Part shown: positions 52,097-63,400 of the stretch, one piece after another
How the letters are laid out: each line of letters begins with the position of its first letter
How positions within the stretch are numbered: position 1 is the first letter of the stretch
Assembly (NCBI GenBank): GCA_000961695.1
Contig: LADW01000088.1
Coordinates: 1 to 64,000 of the forward strand
Direction: 5' to 3'
DNA from: Hyphomonadaceae bacterium BRH_c29
GTDB taxonomy: Bacteria; Pseudomonadota; Alphaproteobacteria; Caulobacterales; Hyphomonadaceae
Length of the DNA: 64,000 nt
The notes under the pieces: model-generated
Told to the model about the DNA's origin: nothing
The model's database searches: none
Seen by the model: only the letters and a program-made list of their open reading frames with translations
Translations under genes and position numbers: made by a program

Positions 52097-55000
52097 TGCC
52101 TAAACAGACCCCTCCCCCGATTGCCATTGTTGGCATGGGTGCCGTGTTCCCCGGACGCGGAGATGTTACCGGCTTCTGGCGTGACCTGTTTGAAGGACGC
52201 GACCTGATCAGTGATGTGCCTCCCAGCCATTGGCTGATCGACGACTATTATGACGACGATCCGAAAACCAAGGATCGCACCTATGGCCGGCGCGGTGGAT
52301 TCATCAGTCCACTGGCATTTGATCCGCTCTATTTCGGCATCCCGCCAAAAGCCATGGAAGGCACGGACACGGCGCAGTTGCTGGCCCTGATCGCCGCAAA
52401 CATGACGCTGGAAGACATTGCGCAGGATTCCGGTGGCCTGATCGACAAGTCTCGCACCAGCATCATTCTGGGCGTCGCATCGGCAACCGAGCTGACTGCG
52501 CACATGGCCGGGCGACTTCAACGTCCAGCCTGGGTGAATGCAATGCGCCAGGCAGGCCTTGCCGAGAGCCAGGTTCAGGATATTGCCCGCAGGATTAGTG
52601 ACCATTATGTCGACTGGCAGGAAGCGACGTTCCCCGGTCTGTTGGGCAATGTCATTGCCGGGCGGATCGCCAACCGGTTTGACCTGACGGGCAGCAATTA
52701 TGTGACCGACGCGGCCTGCGGGTCCAGCCTTGCGGCCCTACAGATTGCCCTGCACGAACTTCGCTCTGGCGACAGCGATACCGTGCTGACGGGCGGTGTG
52801 GATGCTCTGAACGACATCCTGATGTTCATGTGCTTCTCGAAGACGCCCGCGCTTTCTGTCTCCGGAGACTGCCGGCCCTTTTCGTCCCGCAGCGACGGTA
52901 CGATGCTGGGCGAAGGCGTCGGGATGATCGCTCTGCGCCGGCTGGAAGATGCCGAGCGGGATGGAAACAAGATTTACGCAGTGATCCGAGGCCTCGGTGG
53001 GGCTTCTGATGGCAAAGGCACGGCCATTTACAGTCCAGCGCCGCGCGGTCAGGCCCGGGCGTTGAAACGCGCGTACGAACAGGCCGGGTATGATCCTTCC
53101 ACGGTAGATCTTGTTGAGGCGCATGGCACCGGCACCAAAGCGGGCGACAAGGCCGAGATTGAGGGTCTGCACCTCGTCTTCGGGGAACATGCAGGCGATG
53201 AGCCCTGGTGCGCTGTCGGGTCCGTCAAAGCACAGATGGGGCATGCGAAGGCGGCGGCTGGATCTGCCAGTTTGATCAAGATCGCCCATGCGCTGAGCCG
53301 CAAGGTTTTGCCGCCAACCATCAAGGTGGAAGAGCCTGCGGACGCGATCAAGACCAGCCCGGTCTTCTATCTGAACACTGAAGCCAGACCCTGGGTATCT
53401 CCGGAGAAGCGCCCGCGCAGGGCGTCTGTCAGCTCCTTCGGGTTTGGTGGAAGCAATTTCCATGTAACGCTCGAAGAATATGTTGGGCCGAACGCGGTAA
53501 AGCCATGGCGCACGCTTCCCTCCGAATTGTTTCTGTTCTCCGCGGATTCACCGGATGCGCTGAATCGTCAGATCGGAGACGTTTCGACTTCTGTGTCTGA
53601 AGCAGGGTTTGCCTTCCGGGCGAGCGAGACTCAGGAGGCGTTCGATGCGTCCGCGCCTGCCCGCGCGGCCATTACGGCAAACTCGCCGGATGATTTTACG
53701 GCCAAAGCCGCGCAAGTTTCCGACGCGATCCAGCGGGGAGAAATCGGCAAACGTCCCCTGAAGGCGGGATGCTACGTTTCTTTCGAACCTGCGGCTGACG
53801 GCAAGATAGCTTTCATGTTTTCTGGTCAGGGCAGTCAATATGTCGGCATGGGGTCAGACCTCGCCATGGCGTTCCCTTCCGCCCGCGCGATCTGGGATCA
53901 GGCCGCCGGGCACAAGCGGACGGGTCCGCTAAATCTGCACCGCCTTGCCTTCCCGCCGGCTGCGTTCGATCAGGTAGAGCATGGTGACCAAACGGACCGC
54001 CTGAAGGCGATGGAACACGCCCAACCTGCGATCGCCGCCGTGGCGCTGGCACATCTCGCGTTGCTTACAGATGCCGGCGTTCGCGCTGACACTGCCGCCG
54101 GGCACAGTTTCGGCGAGATCATGGCGCTTCACTATAGCGGCGCTATGACCATAGACGGCACTCTGACGGCTGCCGCAGAGCGCGGTGCATTGATGGCCGA
54201 AGCGGCAAAATCAAGTTCCGGCTCCATGATGGCAGTGCAGGCTGCCTCAGAGGACATTGGGGATATTCTGTCACGGTTCGCACCGGATCTCGTTCTGGCC
54301 AATGACAATGGACCGAGCCAGGTCGTGCTGTCTGGCCCGACAAATATCATTACCCAGGCGCTTGAGGCCTGTTCACAAAAAGGCCTGAAGGCGCGTCTTC
54401 TGCCTGTCGCAACGGCTTTCCATTCCAAGATTGTCGCATCAGCAGTTGAGCCCTTCGAAGCTGTGCTCAAGAAAGTCCGGCTGCGCAAACCATCACTTCC
54501 AGTCTACGCGAATGCGACGGCTGAGCCCTATGCCTGCACGGCGGCGCTGTTGCCGACAGAGGCCGCTGGACAACTCGCCTCGCCCGTCCGGTTCCGCGAG
54601 CTCGTTGAACGTATGTATGCCGATGGCGTCCGCACTTTCGTGGAAGTCGGTCCCGGTTCGGTTGTGACCGGACTGGTCGATGACGTGTTGGGAGATCGTG
54701 CGCACAAGGCGTATGCCCTGGACAACAAACGCGTAAATGGTGTGTCGCAATTCCTTTCGACCTTGGGTGCACTCTCTGTCGCGGGTGTCTCTGTTGATTA
54801 TGCGGGCCTGTTTGAGGCGCTTCCTGCAGAGCCGCCACGACCCGCTCCCCCGAAGCACGCCGTACAGATATCCGGCGCAAACTACGGAAAGCCTTATCCG
54901 CCGCAGTCTGGTGCTGCTGGACGGGCATTGCCCAATCCGGAGAAGGCCCAGCCGGAACCTTCTGCGACCCAACCCAGCGCGTCACCCTCAAAGCGCGCTC

Positions 55001-56028
55001 CGAACATTCCCGCTCCTTCATTCCCCGCCCTCAGATATCAGGAACCTGCCATGGCTGATTCTTCCTATTCTTCCTTCCCCATTGATCCAGCTGGTGCAGG
55101 TGGTGAAACGCCCGCCGAGCGGGTGATGATGGAAGTGTCACGGCGCCACTCCGATTTTCTCAACATGGCATCAGCCGCACACGCGGCGTATCTGAATACG
55201 GTTGCACAGGTGATGGGGGGTGCCCCGGCATCAGCACCCGCTCCGAAAGCGCTGCCGGTTCCCTCGTACGCTTCGACACCCGCACCTGCTGCTGCGCCGG
55301 CTCCGGTGCAAGCCGCAGCGCAACCTGCCCCGGCACAACTAGCCCCCTCGAAACCCACTCAGCCAGTGAGCGGATTGGTGCGGGAAGTCGCACCCGCTGC
55401 GCCGCCGCCAAAGCCTGCCGCGCCCAGGCCCGCGCCTGCGGCGGCCCCCAAGGCAGCGCCTGCTATTGATGCTGTCGCACTGGTGCGCGGCATCATTGCC
55501 GACAAGACCGGCTATCCCGAAGACATGCTGGATGTGGACATGGATCTGGAAGGTGAACTCGGCGTCGACTCGATCAAGCAGGTCGAAATTCTTTCGACAC
55601 TGCGAGAACAAATGCCCGAGCTCCCGGAAATAGATCCGGAGCGCCTCGTGGAGCTGCGCACGATTGGCGCAATTGCGGATATGGTTTCAGGCAGCACGGG
55701 GCGCGCGCCGGTTGCTGCACCCTTGACACCTGTGCCAGCGGCTGCTCCGGCGCCGACCATTGCTGCGTCGCCTGCCGCGGCTCCCGCTGGTGCCAATGGC
55801 AAGATATCAACGGATGTCGTTCGGGCCCTGATCGCCGACAAGACGGGCTATCCGGCTGATATGCTGGAAGATGACATGGATCTGGAGGGTGAGCTTGGCG
55901 TAGATTCCATCAAGCAAGTCGAAATCCTATCGGCTCTGCGGGATCAACATCCGGGGCTTCCTGAAGTCGACCCGGAAGTGCTCGTAGAACTTCGCTCCAT
56001 TCGGGCCATCGCCGATTTTTTTGCCTGA
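52096..56028 (+). CDS. pfaA: PfaA-like megasynthase, KS-AT-ACP-ACP part
   Basis: This 1310-residue protein carries a ketosynthase (PIAIVGMGAVFPGRGD; active Cys208 in DAACGSS; His343 in EAHGTGT; His383 in QMGHAKAAAG), an acyltransferase (FMFSGQGSQYVGMGSDL; nucleophile Ser671 in AGHSFGE), an Ala/Pro-rich linker (about 950-1130) and two ACPs with phosphopantetheine serines at 1159 and 1271 (GVDSIKQVEIL twice). IDDYYDDDP, FGIPPKAMEGTDTAQLL and the layout match PfaA rather than ordinary PKS. Only two ACPs are present; EPA/DHA systems usually have five or more. It ends by a stop six bases after a T run, with the expected KR domain in the next frame. Confidence 0.9.
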   Translation: MPKQTPPPIAIVGMGAVFPGRGDVTGFWRDLFEGRDLISDVPPSHWLIDDYYDDDPKTKDRTYGRRGGFISPLAFDPLYFGIPPKAMEGTDTAQLLALIAANMTLEDIAQDSGGLIDKSRTSIILGVASATELTAHMAGRLQRPAWVNAMRQAGLAESQVQDIARRISDHYVDWQEATFPGLLGNVIAGRIANRFDLTGSNYVTDAACGSSLAALQIALHELRSGDSDTVLTGGVDALNDILMFMCFSKTPALSVSGDCRPFSSRSDGTMLGEGVGMIALRRLEDAERDGNKIYAVIRGLGGASDGKGTAIYSPAPRGQARALKRAYEQAGYDPSTVDLVEAHGTGTKAGDKAEIEGLHLVFGEHAGDEPWCAVGSVKAQMGHAKAAAGSASLIKIAHALSRKVLPPTIKVEEPADAIKTSPVFYLNTEARPWVSPEKRPRRASVSSFGFGGSNFHVTLEEYVGPNAVKPWRTLPSELFLFSADSPDALNRQIGDVSTSVSEAGFAFRASETQEAFDASAPARAAITANSPDDFTAKAAQVSDAIQRGEIGKRPLKAGCYVSFEPAADGKIAFMFSGQGSQYVGMGSDLAMAFPSARAIWDQAAGHKRTGPLNLHRLAFPPAAFDQVEHGDQTDRLKAMEHAQPAIAAVALAHLALLTDAGVRADTAAGHSFGEIMALHYSGAMTIDGTLTAAAERGALMAEAAKSSSGSMMAVQAASEDIGDILSRFAPDLVLANDNGPSQVVLSGPTNIITQALEACSQKGLKARLLPVATAFHSKIVASAVEPFEAVLKKVRLRKPSLPVYANATAEPYACTAALLPTEAAGQLASPVRFRELVERMYADGVRTFVEVGPGSVVTGLVDDVLGDRAHKAYALDNKRVNGVSQFLSTLGALSVAGVSVDYAGLFEALPAEPPRPAPPKHAVQISGANYGKPYPPQSGAAGRALPNPEKAQPEPSATQPSASPSKRAPNIPAPSFPALRYQEPAMADSSYSSFPIDPAGAGGETPAERVMMEVSRRHSDFLNMASAAHAAYLNTVAQVMGGAPASAPAPKALPVPSYASTPAPAAAPAPVQAAAQPAPAQLAPSKPTQPVSGLVREVAPAAPPPKPAAPRPAPAAAPKAAPAIDAVALVRGIIADKTGYPEDMLDVDMDLEGELGVDSIKQVEILSTLREQMPELPEIDPERLVELRTIGAIADMVSGSTGRAPVAAPLTPVPAAAPAPTIAASPAAAPAGANGKISTDVVRALIADKTGYPADMLEDDMDLEGELGVDSIKQVEILSALRDQHPGLPEVDPEVLVELRSIRAIADFFA

Positions 56029-56042
56029 GGGGCGGCGCGCCC
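56016..56042 (+). other. Slippery T7 heptamer plus hairpin between PfaA and its KR domain
   Basis: Seven T (56016-56022) lie as T TTT TTT in the pfaA frame, the register of a -1 slippery heptamer. The stop TGA (56026-56028) follows after one codon. A hairpin GGGCG-GCG-CGCCC (56030-56042) starts seven bases after the heptamer, the usual spacing. A -1 shift opens CLRGGAPEEADRPGAP and runs into the KR region without a stop. Motif arrangement is directly visible; function is not proven. Confidence 0.6.
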
Positions 56043-56099
56043 GAAGAGGCGGACCGTCCCGGCGCTCCTGACGCGCAGGTAATCCCATATGCGAACGCT

Positions 56100-57470
56100 G
56101 TGCGAGCCTTGATGCCCGTTCGAGCGTTCGGATATGCTGGCGGTAAACCTTTGCCTTTTAGCGGCCCTGTCGAAATCACAAATGCCGCGCCGGAATATGC
56201 GCAAGCGCTGTTGCGCGCCATTCAGGCTCATGGCGGCGAGACCCGCATTGTACCCCGCGTATCGGGGCAAAGTCTCGCTATTCTAACCGAAGGCCTTTCT
56301 TCGCTCAGCACAAGTGAGCGGCACTATGCTGTGCTTGAAGCGCTTCTGGCGCGCGCCGATGGTGCGCCAACGATCGTTCTCGACCTAGCGAAAGGAGAGC
56401 TTCAAAATCTTGGTGGCTGCGCCGGGCTATGCCGCTCTTTTCGGATTGAGCGTCCGCAGGCGCGCGTCTTCTCATTTTCGTTTGAGGCCTGTCCGGATTT
56501 GAGTGTCGCCTCTGAGCGCGTAGTCCTTGGGCTTGGTGAGCCATTGGACGACTATATTCTTCGTGAAGACGGTGGTTGGCGCGAAGCTCCGGGGGGGGGC
56601 TTGGTTCCGCCGACAGGGGCGGTCGTAGTCGACTATCCACCAGTCTGGCTTGTGACTGGCGGAGCACGGGGCGTCACAGCGGATTGTGCCATTGAACTTG
56701 CTCGGCGCACCGGCGGGACCTTTGTCCTGCTTGGACGGTCCAGCCTCGCCGCATGGCCGGACTGGCTGGAGCCACAATCGGACATAAAAGCATTGCGCGG
56801 CCTGCTTGCACGGAATTCCAGCCGGGCTGACATGCCGAAGAGGCCGGTTGAAATTGACCGGCTGGCTCGCCGGCTTATGGCCAGCGCTGAGATTTCATCG
56901 ACTATATCAGCCATCGAAGCTGCCGGAGCAAAAGCGCTCTACATACAGGCTGATATTGGTCACGCAGCAGAGGCTCAGAGAGTGATCGCCGCTGTACAGC
57001 AGTCGGAAGGCTCGATCACAGGATTGGTACACGGCGCGGGTGTTCTGTCCGACGGCCGGGTTGAAACACTTCAGCTTCAGGATTTCGACAAAGTCTTCGC
57101 GCCGAAAGTCGAAGGTTTCGAAACGGTCCTCTCTTGTCTCGCCACCAATCGACTTCGACATGTGGCGGTGTTTTCATCGGCGTCCGCTGTATTCGGTAAT
57201 GAGGGCCAGGCAAATTATGCGGCGGCCAATAGTTGGCTGAACAATGTCGCGGAACAATTGTCCGTCAGTTTGCCGAACGCTCAGGTAAAGGCATTTTGCT
57301 GGGGACCATGGCAAGGCGGTATGGTCGATGATGCCCTCGCCCGCATGTTCACCGAGCGCGGTATCGGCCTCATTTCGCGATCTGAAGGTGCGCGTATATT
57401 CGCAGATCAGCTGCTCCTGTCACCGCGCGAACAGGTTCGCTTTGTCATTGGCGACGAGTGGGGCGTTTGA
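56100..57470 (+). CDS. pfaA: PfaA-type ketoreductase domain, in frame -1 to pfaA
   Basis: A 456-residue frame, from GTG 56100, with no good ribosome site. It is a polyketide-type KR: cofactor loop LVTGGARGVTADC (Thr186-Gly188), then HGAGVLSDGRVE, FAPKVEGFET, and SSASAVFGNEGQANYAAAN with the Ser and Tyr of the catalytic set. In intact PfaA the KR follows the ACPs on the same chain, and the open frame here continues upstream without a stop through 56022. A -1 shift at the T7 run would give a single protein of about 1791 residues. It overlaps pfaC (TGATG). A run of nine G (56591-56599) inside it is also prone to slippage. Confidence 0.85.
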   Translation: MRALMPVRAFGYAGGKPLPFSGPVEITNAAPEYAQALLRAIQAHGGETRIVPRVSGQSLAILTEGLSSLSTSERHYAVLEALLARADGAPTIVLDLAKGELQNLGGCAGLCRSFRIERPQARVFSFSFEACPDLSVASERVVLGLGEPLDDYILREDGGWREAPGGGLVPPTGAVVVDYPPVWLVTGGARGVTADCAIELARRTGGTFVLLGRSSLAAWPDWLEPQSDIKALRGLLARNSSRADMPKRPVEIDRLARRLMASAEISSTISAIEAAGAKALYIQADIGHAAEAQRVIAAVQQSEGSITGLVHGAGVLSDGRVETLQLQDFDKVFAPKVEGFETVLSCLATNRLRHVAVFSSASAVFGNEGQANYAAANSWLNNVAEQLSVSLPNAQVKAFCWGPWQGGMVDDALARMFTERGIGLISRSEGARIFADQLLLSPREQVRFVIGDEWGV

Positions 57471-60400
57471 TGAGTTCTTTTGAGCCCATCGCGATTATTG
57501 GTCAGGGCTGCGTCCTGCCTGGGGCTCACACGCCTGAAGCATTGACTGATCTCGTCATGGATCGAAAGGTTGTGTACGGCGCAGTTCCGCCCGAAGACCT
57601 CGGTCTCTTCGGTGCAGCGGCTCGGGATCGTCAGTTTGTTTCTGGTCGCGTCCACGGGTTCGATGACCTATTCGAGCCGGACAGAGCCCGGCTGAAATCT
57701 GTAAACGCAGCAGAGTTGGACCCTGTCTGCAGCTGGCCGTTGAAAGCGGCGCTGGACGCGTGGGCAGACGCGGCGCGGCCAAAAGTCAAAGGCTCGGCGC
57801 TCGGCGTGTTCGTCGCGAACCTGTCATACCCATCTGCCGGTCACGTCGAATACGCGTCCAGCATCTGGCGTGGGGAAGATCCGCCCCCAGCACACATGGC
57901 TCTGAATTCAGCGCTGCCTGCACGCCTGATCGCCGAAGCCTTGCGGGCGACCGGGCCGTGCTTCTCGCTTGACGCGGCTTGCGCGTCTTCGCTCTACGCC
58001 GTCGACATTGCCTGCCGGAAGCTCCAGTCACGCCAGTTGGACTGCGCGCTCGTCGCGGCTGTGAACGCGGCGGATAATCTGATCCTGCATATCGGGTTCC
58101 GGGCGCTAAACGCGCTCAGCCCGACGGGGCGGTCTCGTCCCTTTGTCCAGGGTGCTGATGGCCTGGTCCCGTCCGAAGGCGCTGCAGCAATTGTGCTCAA
58201 GCGGCTCAGTGACGTTGAGCCTGGTGAAATGGTTCACGGCGTAATCCGTGGCAGTGGCCTGTCGAACGACGGCCGGCGGAAAGGACTTCTCTCTCCAGCC
58301 GCAGCGGGGCAGACAGATGCCATGCGCCGCGCTCTGGATGAGAGTGGGATTGATCCGCTGTCGATACAGTTCCTCGAATGCCACGCGACGGGCACCCCTG
58401 TGGGCGATGGCGTGGAGGTCAGCTCCGCAACGTCAGTCTATGCTGGATTGGAGCGGCTGCCTGCCGGGTCTCTGAAGGCCAATACGGGGCACCTGATCAC
58501 GGTTGCCGGCCTTGCCAGTATCCTGAAACTCACAGGCTCGATGGCACGTGAGGCACTTCCGCCAACCCCGCTTGATGGCGACTTATTGAGCGCCGTGAGC
58601 CACTCGAATTTGGATGTGTTGTCAGCGCCTGAACCATGGACATCTCTCCACGGCCCACGACGCGCTTCGATCAGCAATTTTGGATTTGGCGGAAATAACG
58701 CCCACCTTATCCTGGAGGAATATCGTCCATCTGAGCGGACCGGGCGCAATCGCACCGCAAAGCCAAATGCGGCGCCGGAAATCGTCATCTGCGACGCTGC
58801 CTTGATGGCAGGAAGCGACAAGACAACAGACGCCGTCCTAAGGCGCCTGATGAACCATCCTGTGGCGCCGCCCGCACCAATGACATCCATTGGTGCGGAT
58901 GCCACCGCGGCACGGATGCCACCAAAGGACCTAGCGCAAGCAGAGCCTCACCAACTGGCCATTCTGTCGACCGTCAGCGAGGGTCTGCAGCGAGTTGCCC
59001 CTGTCGCGACCGATCAGACAGGCGTCTTTGCGGGAATGTCATGCGCGGCAGACTCTGCGCGCTGGGCGCTTCGAGAACGGGTCAAGGTCAACCCAAAGCA
59101 GTCTCCGGATGATGTGGCGCCGGAACTCGATGCCGCCATGGTGCTTGGGGCCATGGCGAACATGTCTGCCAACCGCGTGACCTTTTCGCGTGATTTTCAG
59201 GGCATGGGATATTCTGTCTCCGCCGGAGGGGCCAGTGGGTTGGCGGCGTTGGACCTCGCCATAGACGCTTTGTCGTCCGGCCGGTTGTCCATGGCCGTCG
59301 TGGCTGCCGCAGACATGTGCAGCGAACCGGTCAGAGCGAAGGCTCTAAAGGATGTCCACGGCATCGAGCGCCCGGGGGGGGATGCAGCCGCCGCGCTGAT
59401 CCTGAAACGCCGGGAAGACGCGGAAGCCGCTGGCGATCCCATTCTCGCCTCTGTGTCTGGGGTTGAGTGGAAGAATCGGGCCGCGTCAGAAACCGATGAT
59501 TTGTTCAGCAGCGTGTATGGTCACGTACCGGATGCAGATGCGTTGATCCGCGTTGCGCTTGAAGCTCTGCTCAACGCGTACAGCCACACGCAGACTCCAG
59601 ATGGCGCGGTCCTCACCTTGTCACCCAAGCCGAAGAAAAGCCGCGTGAGCGTGTCTGCCGGCCCGGCCAATGCAGGCGCGTCGGTGGCTTTGGCAGCTTC
59701 GGCGCCGCAGGTTGTGCCGGATCCACTTCGCCCCACGCCATCAATCTTCTTCGCTTCAGCTGGTGACAAGGAAAAGCTCGCTGCTGCGCTGCGATCCGAC
59801 AAGCCAGGTGGACGGGGCAAATGCCGGATTGCGATCGTTGCTACACCGGGTGCGGACATGGACGGAAAACTGGCTTCCGCCGCGCGAGAGCTGATCAGAG
59901 GCAATGCTCCATCAGGCAGTGGTGTTCATTACGGCGAAGGCAAACCTGAGGGCGAACTTGCCTTCATGTTTACAGGATCCGCAGCTGTATATCCGCGCAT
60001 GGCCCGGCGGCTGTTGATGGCCTTTCCGGAAATCCGGGATCGGTTATCCAAACTCTCGCGCGCGGAAGAGATAGCGGCATTGCTGGCGCGCTCCAGCCTC
60101 TCCGAATTCGAACAACTCTGTGCGGGCACGCTGGTCAGTCAGGCGCATGCGATCCTGTTGCTGGATATTCTGAAAGTGAAGCCGGATGCCGCCATTGGCC
60201 TGTCGCTCGGAGAGTCCAATGCGCTGTTTTCGTTTGGCTACTGGAAAGATCCGGGCGACTTGCTGGACGAGATTTCCAAAGCGGCCATGTATGAACGCCA
60301 CATAGGCGGAGACTTCGAAACAGCGCGGCAGGCATGGGGGCCGAACGTGCCGACGGACTGGACGAATTGGCGGCTTCAGGCGCCCGTCGATAAGGTTCGC

Positions 60401-63400
60401 AGCGCGCTGGAGCGCCATCCCGGCGTCGAGATCACAATCATCTATACCGACGAAGACTGCATGATTGGCGGCCCTGCAGATGCTTGCCGGCAGATGTGTG
60501 AAGAATTTGGTCCCAAGGCTGGCGTGAAGATGAACCAGCATCTGATCGTTCACGCGAAGGCTATGGCGCCGTTTGCGGATACGTGGCGGCAGTTGCACAC
60601 GCGCAAGGTCTATCCGGGGTCTGGCGTGCGCCTCTACGCCAATGCGATCCATGCGGCTTATAAGCCGGAGACGGATCTTGTCGCGGATATGCTGACGCGT
60701 CAGGCCGTTGATACCGTGGACTTCCCAAAAACGGTGCGCCGTGCGTGGGACGACGGTGTCCGGACGTTCGTCGAACTTGGTCCCCGGGATACGCTGACAC
60801 AAAGCCTCTCCACGACGCTTAAGGGCAAACCCTACCACGCTGTCGCGATTGACCGGATTGAGGCGTCCGATCTGGGCCAGGTCGCGGAAGCGGCGGCATT
60901 TCTCTACGCAGATGGGCGCGCAATCGACATGAAGCCGATTGTGGGCGTCCTGTCTGCAGCTCAAAAAAATGAAGTCACGCCGCCGAACGGCGAATGGACA
61001 GCAACCAGACCGGTGCCTTATCCCATGCCTCATATTCTCAAAGACCTGTCGCGTCCGGCGGCTGCGATCCTTCCACCTGCCCCGCGCTTGCGAATGCCGG
61101 ATTATGGTAACCGAAGCGGGTGCGAACGGGATACGGCGGTCACCAGCCGTATCCCTCCGGTCACCGCTGGTCTCCCTGCGGTCTCCGAACGTAACGATCC
61201 GCCTCAGAAAATCGTCAATGGCAGCGTCGCATTGCGACAGAGGCCCCCTTCCGGTCCCTCCTGGGAGCGCGGCGCGATTGAGGCATCGACGCGCGGGAAA
61301 ATGTCTGACTTCTTCGGGCCGCTTTTCAAGGATCAGGACGCGTTCACGCGGCAGGTCCGCCTGCCGGCGCCGCCCCTCTTGCTGGTGGATCGCATTACCG
61401 GCATTGAGGCCGCGCCGACCGAAGAGCGGGGCGGCGTGATCTGGACCGAGACCGTTCTCGAAAACCATCTGGACTTCATTCATGATGGACGTATCCGGCC
61501 GGGCCCGCTGATCGAATGCGGACAGGCCGACCTGACGCTGATCGGCTGGATGGGCGCGGATCTGCGCAATCAGGATGAACGGGTCTATCGCTTGCTAGGC
61601 TGCGAGATCACCTTCCACGAAGGTGGCTTGCCGCGTGTTGAGGACACGCTGCGCTTCCAGATCGAGATTACGGGGCATGCCGAGCTTGGCGGTGTCCGCA
61701 TGTTCTTCTTTCAGTATGATTGTCGTGCGAACGATCGGCTCGCGTTCTCGATCCGTAACGGGCAGGCTGGCTTCTTCACGGATGAAGAACTCGCCAACAG
61801 CAAGGGCGTGATCTGGGACGCGACCAAAGACGCGCCTCCAACGGCGGAGCCAACCGTCTTTACGCCTCAGCGCGTGAGTTCTCGCCGCAAGTTCTCGAAA
61901 GACCAAGTCACCGCCTTCAGGATCGGCGATGCCTGGACCTGTTTCGGTGAGGGATTCGAGCTATGCGCGGCGCATTCGAACCCGCCCCACATTCCAGCCG
62001 GAAAACTCGCGCTCTTCGACGAAGTGATTGCGTTCGATCCCGCCGGCGGACCATGGAAGCGTGGATACTTGCGTGCCAGGGCGGCGACGCCAGCCTCAAG
62101 CTGGTTCTTTGACGGACACTTCCACAAGGACCCGTGCATGCCGGGAACGCTGATGGCGGAAGCTGCAGTGCAGACGCTGGAATTCTATGCGGCAGCTGTC
62201 GGTCTGACGGTGGAGCGCGATGGATATGTTTTTGAGCCAATTCCGGAGCATACGGCGAAGTTTGTCTGCCGGGGGCAAGTCATTCCGGATGCGGACCATG
62301 ATGTAACCTATGAAGTGTTCATCGACGAGGTGATCGATGGTGAGTCGCCCGAGATCTACGCGTCCCTGCTCGCCCGCAGTGACGGGCATAAAGTGTTCCA
62401 CTGCCCGCGCTTCGGGATTCGACTGCGCCGGAACTGGCCGGCGCCTCGCATTGATGAACATCCTCTGCTGATCGGGCCACATAAGGAAAGCCGCGGAGAT
62501 CAGGCGGCGCTGCTCGATTGCGCGAATGGTGCGCCGTCGGCGGCCTTCGGTGAAATGTACGAACGATACGACGATCAGGGGAATGTACCGCGTCTGCCGC
62601 AGGAGCCCTATCATTTCATTTCGCGAGTCATGTCCGTATCGACTCGGCCTGCTGAGGAAATGCTTGGTGCGACGATGACAGCAGAATACGACATCGTGCC
62701 GGATGACTGGTATTTCAATGACAATGTGAACGGGAAGATGCCCTTCGCCGTTCTCTGCGAGATCGCCTTGCAGCCGTGTGGGTGGCTGGCGAGCCATTCC
62801 GGGTTCGCACTTGTCGGCACGCTGCGGTTCCGGAATCTGGAGGGCGATGGCTTCCTTTACGAAGAAGTGTCTCGTGAAGACGGCATGCTCACGACGCGCA
62901 GCACGCTGACCAGCATTTCGAAAGTCGGGCCGATGACGCTCGTCTCCTTCGATGTGGACGTGGTCAGGAAAGACGGTCGCAGGATTCTTGACCTGAAGAC
63001 GCAGTTTGGCTTCTTCCCGCCGTCTTCCCTTGTGCGTCAGGCGGGCCTGCCCGCAAAACCACACTTCAGCAGCGCTTTCGACCTTCGCCCAGCCCCTGTA
63101 CAGATTACGATGCAGGCGCCGAAGGCCCTGGGTCGCATGCAGATGATTGATGAAATCGACTATTGCGATCCGAATGGCGGTGAAGCCGGGCTGGGTCTGA
63201 TCCGGTCGCAGCAGCACGTTGATCCCAACGCGTGGTACTTCAAGGCGCACTTCTATCAGGACCCGGTTCAGCCCGGCTCTCTCGGGCTGGATGCGATGGT
63301 TCAGGCGCTGACTCAGCTGATCTGGAAGAAAGGTCTCCATGCTGGCATGACGTCTCCGCATCTCACCACGCTTGCGCCAAATGCGCAGATCAAGTGGAGC

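Noticed and set aside
61100-61200. Low-complexity stretch in pfaC between AT and DH as a frameshift or insertion
   Set aside because: The reading frame is open throughout and linkers in such proteins are often of this type.
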